Origin: DATKNA01 sp963755755
Lineage (GTDB): Bacteria > Actinomycetota > Actinomycetes > Actinomycetales > Kineosporiaceae
Assembly: GCA_963755755.1 (NCBI GenBank)
Contig: CAVWLJ010000017.1
Location: forward strand, 124,001-188,000
Length of the DNA: 64,000 bases
Direction of reading: 5' to 3'
The position numbers were made by a program, and so were the translations under genes. The notes under the pieces are model-generated. The model did no database searches, was not told where the DNA came from, and was given only the letters and a program-made list of their open reading frames with translations. Every line of letters begins with the position of its first letter. Position 1 is the stretch's first letter. Positions 1-7,151 of this stretch are shown piece by piece.

Positions 1-741
1 CTCCTCGAGGGCCCGGCGACGATCGCCGCGATCGTCCTCGAGTCCATCCCGGGGACGGCGGGGATCATGGTGCCGCCGCCCGGGTACCTCGCCGGCGTCC
101 GCGAGCTCTGCGACCGGTACGGCATCGTGTGGATCGCCGACGAGGTCATGAGCGGTTTCGGCCGCGCCGGCCGATGGTTCGCCTGCGAGCTGGGCGGCGC
201 GCGGCCCGACCTGGTCGCCTTCGCCAAGGGCGTCAACTCCGGCTACGTCCCGCTGGGCGGCGTCCTCGTCTCGCGGCCGATCTACGAGACCTTCGCGCAG
301 CGCCCGTTCCCCGGCGGCCTGACCTACTCCGGTCATCCGCTCGCGTGCGCGGCCGCGATCGCGGCGATCACCGCGATGACCGACGAGGGCATGGTCGAGA
401 ACGCGGACCGGCTCGGCCGCGAGGTGCTCGGCCCGGGCCTGCGGGAGATCGCCGAGCGGCACCGGATCGTCGGCGAGATCCGCGGCGTGGGCGCCTTCTG
501 GGCGCTCGAACTCGTCCGCGACCCGGCGACGCGCGAGCCGCTCGTCCCCTACAACGCGGCCGGCGCGGCCAACGCCCCGATGGCCGCCCTGACCAAGGCG
601 TGCCTGACCCGCGGCCTGCTGCCCTTCGTCAACGGCAGCCGGACGCACGTCGTCCCGGCGCTCAACATCCTGGACGACGAGGCGCGCTGGGGGCTGGCCG
701 TGCTCGACGAGGCGCTGGGCGAGGTCGAGGCGTCGCTCTGA
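1..741 (+). CDS. Class III (PLP) aminotransferase, 5' end outside window
   Basis: This is the C-terminal 246 residues of a fold-type I, class III transaminase. The frame is open from base 1, so the gene starts before the window. The aspartate that contacts the PLP ring nitrogen lies in IADEVMSGFG. The Schiff-base lysine lies in AFAKGVNSGYVPLGG. The small C-terminal domain is complete and ends EVEASL. Motif spacing and the YSGHPLACAA stretch are typical of omega-amino-acid:pyruvate transaminases of actinobacteria. The amino donor cannot be told from this part. The next gene converges on it and ends 12 bases after its stop. Confidence 0.85.
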   Translation, partial: LLEGPATIAAIVLESIPGTAGIMVPPPGYLAGVRELCDRYGIVWIADEVMSGFGRAGRWFACELGGARPDLVAFAKGVNSGYVPLGGVLVSRPIYETFAQRPFPGGLTYSGHPLACAAAIAAITAMTDEGMVENADRLGREVLGPGLREIAERHRIVGEIRGVGAFWALELVRDPATREPLVPYNAAGAANAPMAALTKACLTRGLLPFVNGSRTHVVPALNILDDEARWGLAVLDEALGEVEASL

Positions 742-753
742 CCGGCCGGAGCG

Positions 754-1903
754 TCAGGGCAGCATCGCCTGGACCGCAGGCGGCTCGACCCCGACGATCG
801 CGTACAGGTCGATGGCGGCGGATCGCAGCTGGGCGACCACGACCGTCGCGGAGAGCCCGCCATGGCTCAAGGCGGCCGGGTCGAGCGCCGGCACCACGGC
901 GTCGAGCGCGGCGCGCAGGCGCCGTCCGCCCTCCCCGTCGGCGTCCCGGAGGGCGCCGGGAACGGTGAAGAGGGCGCCCGCGAAGCGGTCGAGGACGTCG
1001 GCGAGCGCATCCGCGCCGGTCGTGCCGGGGTCCTCGACGACGACGACCATGCGGCGCAGCGCCACCCGAAGGTTGCGGATCGCGTGGTCCACCGCCTCCA
1101 GGGCCCGCCGGTGGGCCCGGAGCTCCCGCGCCGTCCCGCGGCGCAGCGGCGACAGCAACCGCACATCCTCCGCGGCCTCCAGCGAGCCGCGCCAGCCGGC
1201 GAGGGTCGCATCGGTCGAGCGCCCCAGCTCGAGCGCCTGATACGCGGCCTCCGGGTCCCCCGTCGCGCGCCGCCGCGGCGCTCTCCCGCATGGCGCGGGC
1301 GATCGTCGTGGCGACTTCCGCGGCGGCGTCCCGCAGCGCCGGGAGCGGGTCGGCCGGCGCGACGAAGGCGACGGTGAGCGCGACGGCGCCCCCGACCAGG
1401 GCGTCCACCCACCGACCCACGTATCCGCCGAGGGGCGGGGGCAGCGCGACGACGAAGACCGCCTGGAGCGCGGCCTGGTTGACGATGAGCGGCCCGCCGT
1501 CGAGCAGGAGCACCGCCGACATGGCGATGAGGACGACGAGCCCGAGCTGCCAGGCTCCGCGCCCGATGACCCGCACGAGCAGGTCGCCGAGCCCGACGCC
1601 GATGGCGACGCCCAGCGCGATCTCGAGGACGCGGCGCAGGCGCTGCGCGTACGACACCCCGAGCCCGACGATCGCGGCCACCGACGCGAAGAAGGGCGCC
1701 TTGTGGTGCAGCAGCAGGACCGCGGTCTCCCAGGCGACCGCGCCCCCGACGGCGCACTGGACGACGCCCCACCACGACGTCCGGACGCGGGCACGACCGG
1801 TCGCGAGGCGCTGCCGGGTCGCGGCCGGTCCCGCGACGCGCCGCGCGGTCTGCGCCGCCAGTGCCGGAGCGGTGCGGACGGACTCCGCCGGGTGGTGCTC
1901 CAC
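754..1903 (-). CDS. FUSC-family integral membrane protein, one frameshift
   Basis: Inner-membrane protein of the aromatic acid exporter / fusaric acid resistance (FUSC) type, about 382 residues after repair. The N-terminal half has several hydrophobic helices, including a stretch beginning WETAVLLLHHKAPFF and LVVLIAMSAVLLLDGGPLIV. The C-terminal half is a soluble helical domain ending VEPPAVQAMLP. The two halves lie in different frames and meet at a run of five C at 1257-1261 (plus strand). Removing one C restores AARDGDPEAAYQAL. I chose the GTG at 1903 because the ATG at 2032 would run into the divergent gene at 2018. Substrate unknown. Confidence 0.65.
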
Positions 1904-2017
1904 GCCCCCGATGATGCCCTGCCGGCGTGGCGGCGCCCCCCGGCCTGTCGTCCTCGGGCGGGCGGTCGTAGCGTGGAGGAACACGACAGACTGCCGTGCG
2001 TTCGGCAGGAGGCTCTC

Positions 2018-2433
2018 ATGTTCCGACAGCACGCGAGGACCACCGTCGGCGCCCCACTCGTGGACGTCCAGGCGAGGCTCGCCGACGTCACCTCGTGGCC
2101 CGCCTTCCTCTACGGGCTCGAGTCCGTGGAGCGCGGCCGGCCACGAGCGTTACCGATTCACCCTGTCGGACGGCAAGCGGCGGCGGACGGTCCTGGTCTG
2201 CGTGCAGGCACACCCGGCGGAACACCGGATGACCTGGCGCCAGCTCGAGGGCCCTCGCTACCTCGGCGATCTCCGCCTCCGGGAGGCCGGCAGCCGGGCA
2301 CACCACCGTCGAGCTCACGATGACGGCCGATCCGGTCGGCATGGCGGACGGGTTCCGCGAGCTCCTCGGCGAGCGGCACCCCGCCGCGCAGCTCGACCTC
2401 CAGCGGCTCGACGCCTACATCACGCAGGCCTGA
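2018..2433 (+). CDS. SRPBCC-family (polyketide cyclase-like) protein, two frameshifts
   Basis: Small soluble protein of about 138 residues with a helix-grip (START/SRPBCC) pattern: an N-terminal strand with DVQARLADVTSWPAF, a middle stretch GHERYRFTLSDGK, then HRMTWRQLEGPRYLGDLRL, and a C-terminal helix MADGFRELLGERHPAAQLD. These parts are in three successive frames. Removing one C at about 2138 and one at about 2294 joins them without a gap. The ATG at 2018 has a strong AGGAGG five bases upstream. Proteins of this fold bind hydrophobic ligands in a cavity; the ligand is not predictable here. It is divergent from the FUSC gene and followed closely by purD. Confidence 0.6.
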
Positions 2434-2468
2434 CCCGGCTTCCCCTCCGCCCCCTAGGGTGGGGCGAC

Positions 2469-3764
2469 GTGAGAGTCCTCGTCGTCGGCTCCGGTGCCCG
2501 GGAGCACGCGCTGTTCCGTGCCCTGATCGCGGACCCGGCCGTGACGTCCGTCGTCGTCGCCCCCGGCAACGGCGGCATCCCCGCGGACCGGCGGCAGCAG
2601 GTCGACCCCTCGTCCCCCCGGGCCGTCGCCGACCTCGCCGCCGGGCTCGGCGCGGACCTGGTGGTGGTGGGGCCGGAGGCGCCGCTCGTCGCCGGTGTCG
2701 CGGACGCCGTCCGGGAGCGCGGCATCGCCTGCTTCGGACCCTCGGCCGCCGCCGCCCGGATCGAGGGCAGCAAGGCCTTCGCCAAGGAGCTCATGGCGGC
2801 CGCGAACGTCCCGACCGCCCTGGCGCGGGTCTGCACGACGGAGGCCGAGGTCGCGGGGGCGCTGGGCGCGTTCGGCCCGCCGTTCGTCGTCAAGGACGAC
2901 GGCCTCGCGAGCGGCAAGGGCGTGGTCGTCACGACGGACGAGGCGCAGGCCCGGGCGCACGCCGCCACCTGCCTGGCCCGCCGCGGCGGGCGGGTCGTCG
3001 TCGAGCAGTACCTCGACGGGCCCGAGGTCTCGCTGTTCTGCCTCACCGACGGCGCGACCGTCGTCCCGCTGGCCCCGGCACAGGACTTCAAGCGCCTCGG
3101 CGACGGCGACACCGGCCCGAACACCGGCGGCATGGGCGCCTACTCGCCGCTGCCGTGGGCGCCGTCCGATCTCGAGGCGGACGTCGTCCGCCGGGTCGCC
3201 GCCCCCGTCGTGGCCGAACTGGCCCGCCGCGGGACGCCGTTCGCCGGCCTGCTGTACTGCGGCCTCGCCCTCACCGCCCAGGGCCTGCGGGTCGTGGAGT
3301 TCAACGCGCGGTTCGGCGACCCGGAGACGCAGGTCGTGCTCGCCCGGCTGGCGACGCCGCTCGGCGGGCTCCTGCTCGCGGCCGCGACCGGCCGGCTCGC
3401 GGACGCGGCCGATCTGCGCTGGCGCCGCGACGCCGCGGTCACCGTCGTCGTCGCCGCCGAGGGCTACCCGGCGTCCCCGGTCGCGGGCGACGTGGTCGAA
3501 GGGCTCGAGGACGCCGAGGCCGTCGAGGGCGCGTGGGTGCTGCACGCCGGCACCGAGCGGGACGCCGACGGGCGGGTCGTCACCGCCGGCGGACGCGTGC
3601 TCTCCGTGGTCGGGAGCGGACCCGACCTCGCCGCTGCCCGGTCCACCGCCTACGCGGCGATCGAGCGGATCCGGCTGCGCGGCGGGCAGCACCGCACGGA
3701 CATCGCCGACCCCGCGCGCATGCCGTCACCCGCGGTGCGGGGGGAACCGGCGGTCAGAAGCTGA
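2469..3764 (+). CDS. purD: Phosphoribosylamine-glycine ligase (GARS)
   Basis: ATP-grasp enzyme of purine synthesis: phosphoribosylamine + glycine + ATP gives GAR. The 431 residues match the family length. The N-terminal domain opens VRVLVVGSGAREHAL; the ATP-grasp region has FVVKDDGLASGKGVVV (about residue 140) and the metal-binding loop EFNARFGDPETQ (about residue 278). The GTG start at 2469 gives the canonical N-terminus and has a GGGTGGGG stretch just upstream. The stop overlaps the stop of the convergent MBL-fold gene by 11 bases. It opens a dispersed purine cluster continued by purS, purQ, purL, purF and purM. Confidence 0.97.
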   Translation: MRVLVVGSGAREHALFRALIADPAVTSVVVAPGNGGIPADRRQQVDPSSPRAVADLAAGLGADLVVVGPEAPLVAGVADAVRERGIACFGPSAAAARIEGSKAFAKELMAAANVPTALARVCTTEAEVAGALGAFGPPFVVKDDGLASGKGVVVTTDEAQARAHAATCLARRGGRVVVEQYLDGPEVSLFCLTDGATVVPLAPAQDFKRLGDGDTGPNTGGMGAYSPLPWAPSDLEADVVRRVAAPVVAELARRGTPFAGLLYCGLALTAQGLRVVEFNARFGDPETQVVLARLATPLGGLLLAAATGRLADAADLRWRRDAAVTVVVAAEGYPASPVAGDVVEGLEDAEAVEGAWVLHAGTERDADGRVVTAGGRVLSVVGSGPDLAAARSTAYAAIERIRLRGGQHRTDIADPARMPSPAVRGEPAVRS

Positions 3765-4411
3765 CCGCCCCCGCCTGGGCGAGGTCGCGCAGTTCGGTCC
3801 CCTCCGTGAGCGAACGGAGCACCCGCTGGTAGAGGCCCCGGCCCGTCGGCGAGAGCACGGCGTCGTGGATCGGGAAGGCGACCGGGGCGCCGACCGCCCG
3901 GACGAAGTCCACGGTCTCCTTGACCGCCTCCCACGGCGCGCTGATCGGGACGGCGAGCACGTCGACGCCTTCCGGGACCGCCTCGAGCATGTCGCCCGGG
4001 TGGTAGAGCGTGGGCCCCTGGCCGGACGACTCCGCCAGCAGGAACCCGACGTTCCCGACCCGCGGGATGTCCACGTGGATCACGGCGTGCTGCCCGCCGG
4101 TGGCCGTGGCCGTCAACGCGCCGATCGTCGTCGCGCTGCCCGCTGCCAGCGCCTCGGGCGTCGCGGTCGACCGAGCCGGCGAGCTGGCCCGCCAGCCCGG
4201 GCTCCGTCACGAGACGAGCGCCCGGGTTCCGCTCGAGCAGGGCCGGCAGGCGGTCGCGGTCGAGGTGGTCGGCGTGCTCGTGCGTCACGAGCACGGCGTC
4301 CAGCCCCTCCGTCGACTCCCACCCGGCCGTGAAGCCCCCCGGGTCGAGGAGGACCCGGGTGCCCCCGGCCTCGACGAGCACGCACGAATGGCCCAGGTGT
4401 GTGATCTGCAC
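3754..4411 (-). CDS. MBL-fold metal-dependent hydrolase, one frameshift
   Basis: Metallo-beta-lactamase-fold hydrolase of the UlaG/YtnP-like group, about 218 residues when repaired. The N-terminal part has the strand VQITHLGHSCVLVE and the zinc motif THEHADHLD. The C-terminal part has the later ligands in LYHPGDML and AFPIHDAVLSP. The parts are in different frames, joined near 4168-4172 where the plus strand reads GTCGACCGAGCC; dropping one C gives a smooth junction. The GTG start at 4411 was chosen because the conserved strand begins there. The substrate is unknown. It sits between purD and purS on the opposite strand, a common arrangement in actinobacteria. Confidence 0.75.
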
Positions 4412-4501
4412 GGGGCTCAGGCTAGGCCCGGCCACCGTTCCCGGCACGGCTACGCTGACCCGGCGCGATCGCAGCCGCCCCCGACCCTTGGAGATCCCCG
4501 C

Positions 4502-4753
4502 ATGGGACGCGTCGTCGTCGACGTCATGCCGAAGCCCGAGATCCTCGACCCGCAGGGGAAGGCGGTGGCGGGTGCGCTGGCCCGGCTCGGCTTCGCCGAG
4601 TTCGCGGCGGCCCGGCAGGGCAAGCGGTTCGAGCTCGAGGTCGAGGGCGACGTGACGCCGGAGGTCCTGCAGCGGGCCCGCGAGGCGGCGCGCACGCTGC
4701 TCGCCAACCCGGTCATCGAGGACGTCGTGCGCGTGGAGGCCGTCGGCGCCTGA
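4502..4753 (+). CDS. purS: Phosphoribosylformylglycinamidine synthase subunit PurS
   Basis: Small subunit of the three-part FGAM synthase (PurS-PurQ-PurL), which bridges PurQ and small-type PurL in Gram-positive bacteria. It has 83 residues, the normal size, with VVVDVMPKPEILDPQGKAV at the N-terminus and a C-terminal LLANPVIEDVVRVE strand. The ATG at 4502 follows a GGAG about ten bases upstream. It lies 53 bases before purQ on the same strand, so the two are probably co-transcribed. Confidence 0.95.
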   Translation: MGRVVVDVMPKPEILDPQGKAVAGALARLGFAEFAAARQGKRFELEVEGDVTPEVLQRAREAARTLLANPVIEDVVRVEAVGA

Positions 4754-4806
4754 GCCCTCCCTCGCGGCGGCGCAGGGCGCACCGCGGCGCGCGGTTAGGG
4801 TGAGGT

Positions 4807-5496
4807 GTGCGGATCGGCATCGTGACCTTCCCCGGCAGCCTGGACGACGTCGACGCGGCGCGGGCCGTGCGGGTGGCCGGCGGCGAGCCGGTGCGCCTCT
4901 GGCACGGGGACGAGAGCGTGCACGGCGTGGACGCCGTGATCCTGCCCGGCGGCTTCTCCTACGGCGACTACCTGCGCTGCGGGGCGATCGCCCGGTTCTC
5001 GCCGATCATGGCCGAGGTGATACGCCTCGCCGGGCCGCCGGACGCGACCTCGCCGGGCCTGCCGGTGCTCGGGATCTGCAACGGCTTCCAGGTGCTCTGC
5101 GAGTCGCACCTGCTGCCCGGCGCCCTGGTGCGCAACGACCACCGCAAGTTCGTCTGCCGCGACCAGCGGCTGCGGATCGAGCGGACGACGACCACGTGGA
5201 CCTCGGAGTACGCCGACGGCGAGGAGATCGTCGTGCCGCTCAAGAACGGTGAGGGCGGCTTCGTCGCCGACGACGCGACGCTCGACCGTCTCGAGGGGGA
5301 GGGCCGGGTCGTCGCCCGCTACCTCGGCGGCAACCCCAACGGGTCGTACCGCGACGTCGCCGGCGTCTCCAACGCCTCCGGGACCGTCGTCGGGCTGATG
5401 CCGCACCCCGAGCACGCCGTCGAGCCGATGTTCGGCCCCGGGACGGACGGACTGCGGTTCTTCACGTCCGCCCTGGCCGGCGTCCTGTCGGCCTGA
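4807..5496 (+). CDS. purQ: Phosphoribosylformylglycinamidine synthase subunit PurQ (glutaminase)
   Basis: Class I glutamine amidotransferase that supplies ammonia to PurL. The 229 residues include the oxyanion stretch LPGGFSYGDYLRCGA, the nucleophile in VLGICNGFQVLCE (Cys91) and the His-Glu pair in GLMPHPEHAVEP near the C-terminus, so all three catalytic residues are present. Start is GTG at 4807. It follows purS closely. The 447 bases downstream, up to the stop of the convergent AbiEi/DUF559 gene, hold no gene but contain a phased repeat array. Confidence 0.96.
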   Translation: MRIGIVTFPGSLDDVDAARAVRVAGGEPVRLWHGDESVHGVDAVILPGGFSYGDYLRCGAIARFSPIMAEVIRLAGPPDATSPGLPVLGICNGFQVLCESHLLPGALVRNDHRKFVCRDQRLRIERTTTTWTSEYADGEEIVVPLKNGEGGFVADDATLDRLEGEGRVVARYLGGNPNGSYRDVAGVSNASGTVVGLMPHPEHAVEPMFGPGTDGLRFFTSALAGVLSA

Positions 5497-5545
5497 CTGT
5501 CGAGAACGGCGCGGCGGCCCCGTCCAGGGTGGAAGGGCGCGCAGC

Positions 5546-5814
5546 CGGATGTCGACAGTTGCCCGGAAGGACCGGCAGTCCGTACACGGATATCGACAGT
5601 TGCGGCCCTGATCGGGCAGTCCGTACGGCGGATATCGACAGTTGGTCCTGCCGGGACGGCTTCGCATGCGCGGATATCGACAGTTAGCCGGAAGGACCGG
5701 CACTCCGTGCGCGGATATCGACAGTTGCTCGGGCTACTCATGGCTCCTTGCTCGTGTCGTCGACAGTTGCACCCCTGAACGCCGTGCTGTCTTGCTCGCC
5801 TTGTCTACAGTTGC
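5546..5814. repeat. Seven-copy phased repeat array, about 42-bp period
   Basis: A 17-base core, CGGATATCGACAGTTGC in its best copies, recurs seven times. The first base of TCGACAG (or its variant) lies at 5552, 5593, 5635, 5677, 5718, 5760 and 5804, giving steps of 41, 42, 42, 41, 42 and 44 bases. Copies 2-5 share GGATATCGACAGTT. Copy 1 has GGATGTCGACAGTTGC, copy 6 TCGTCGACAGTTGC and copy 7 TTGTCTACAGTTGC. Spacers are mostly unlike each other, but those before copies 2 and 5 are nearly the same (GGAAGGACCGGCA). The array lies between two convergent gene ends. The steps of 41 break any reading frame, which argues against a peptide repeat. Confidence 0.9.
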
Positions 5815-5943
5815 CCGCCCTCTCCACAGGTACCAGGCCCGATTCCTGTCGACGTCATGAGCAAGGCGCGACTTCGTGGTACGGCGAACACGACCGCGAC
5901 CTGTGCGTGCGCGAAAGGGTGGGCGGCGGGAGAGGGAGAGGCG

Positions 5944-6900
5944 TCAGAAGACGTAGCGGCCCCGGAACCGGCGTCCGTCACCGGCCGTGAGAGCGGCTCG
6001 GAGTTGCTCGACGAGCAAGGGCGGATCACCGTCCAGTTGCTGAACCGTCCACCGGACGACGACGAGCCCGAGCGCCTGCAACCGGGCCTCGCGCTGCTTC
6101 TCCTCCGCCACCGCCCTCGCCGGCGCTGCGCCCGCGTACTTCACGAGACCGTCGGCCTCGCCCACGACGCCCTGCTCCTCCCACAGGGTGTCGACGCGCG
6201 CGACGAAGCGCCCTCGTTCGTCGAGCACACGGACCTGGACCCTCGGCGCCGGTATGTCGTGCCGGTGCATCACGACCGCCGACCCCGACTCCAGGGGCGA
6301 CTCCCGGCGTCCGTCGAGCAGCGGCAGCAGGGCGGAGGCCGCCGACGAGCGCGGCCACCGGTGCTGCTCGATCGCGGCGGCGAGGTCGTCCTGGGTCACG
6401 AGCTCGGCGCGCAGCGCGGCGTCCCCGATCACGACCGCCTGTTCGGGAGGGAGGTGCCGGAGGCAATCGGTCACGGTCCGGGCGGCGTCGTGCAGGGAGG
6501 CCGTGCTGCACCGTGAGGTCGGCGGGCAGCAACGGGGCGGCCTGCTGGACCACGGACGTGTCCCGGCGGGAACGTCCGCCTGGCGGCACCGTCAGCCAGA
6601 CCGGTCCGCGGAGATCGACCACGGAAGCCCCAGAACGCGCCGCGGTGCGTGGCTGAACGCGAAGGGTCCGGCGGTCGGCCGGCTCGCGGCGACGGCTCGC
6701 GCGAGGAGGACGGTGCGCTGACGAGGGTCGGCGTCTCTCCACGTCGCGGCGGAGCAGAGCACCCCCCGGCGCAGCCGGTGCAGTCGCCCCCTCTCGACCG
6801 CCCAAGCGAGCTGGCGCTGGGTCGCGCCCCGCCGCAACGCGTCAGCGACCGTGAAGACGTCATGCGGGAGCACCGGCAGCAGCACGAGACGAGAGTTCAC
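5944..6900 (-). CDS. AbiEi-like winged-helix / DUF559 endonuclease-like protein, two frameshifts
   Basis: Protein of about 318 residues after repair. The N-terminus (HDVFTVADALRRGATQRQL, then RGRLHRLRRGVLCSAA) is the AbiEi-antitoxin-type winged helix. The C-terminus has VDTLWEEQGVVGEADGLVKY, the DUF559 / Vsr-like nuclease pattern in which the Asp and Glu would bind metal. The middle (VVDLRGPVWLTVPPGG) is in a second frame; breaks are near 6622 (one base missing) and near 6490-6500 (one extra). GTG at 6900 is the likely start. Such solitary actinobacterial genes are common; no partner toxin is adjacent, so a toxin-antitoxin role is not supported here. Confidence 0.65.
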
Positions 6901-6936
6901 GCGCCGGCGCGTCGGCGCGCGCCCCTGCCCAGGCGC

Positions 6937-7079
6937 TGTGGACGGCGGGACTTCAGGCCGAGGTCTGTGGACAGCGCACCGTTCCTCGGCTGCGCGCGCG
7001 CAGGACCGCTCATGCCACGGCGACCCGCGCCCGTTTCTCCGATGGCGGACGCGAGCCCCTCCGGTCCGGCTGTGGACAA
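6937..7079. promoter_or_regulatory. Three DnaA-box-like motifs upstream of purL
   Basis: The 251-base divergent region between the AbiEi/DUF559 start and purL holds TGTGGACGG (6937-6945), TGTGGACAG (6966-6974) and TGTGGACAA (7071-7079). The last is a perfect complement of the actinobacterial DnaA box TTGTCCACA; the others match 7 and 8 of 9. All three point the same way. The region must also contain the purL promoter, which I cannot place with confidence. Confidence 0.45.
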
Positions 7080-7151
7080 CCGGCGAGCAGGCCCCCGGTA
7101 GCGTGGACGCCGTCCGCGCCCCCTCGTCGATCTGAACAGGACGACCTGCCC

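Noticed and set aside
5319..5741. Peptide with TVDIR or NCRYP repeats encoded on the minus strand by the 42-bp array
   Set aside because: Steps of 41 bases shift the frame between copies, so one peptide cannot contain all repeats. No ribosome site or family match supports it.
5546..5814. CRISPR array
   Set aside because: The conserved core is only about 17 bases, the copies differ, and the spacers (about 25 bases) are partly alike. No cas gene is nearby.
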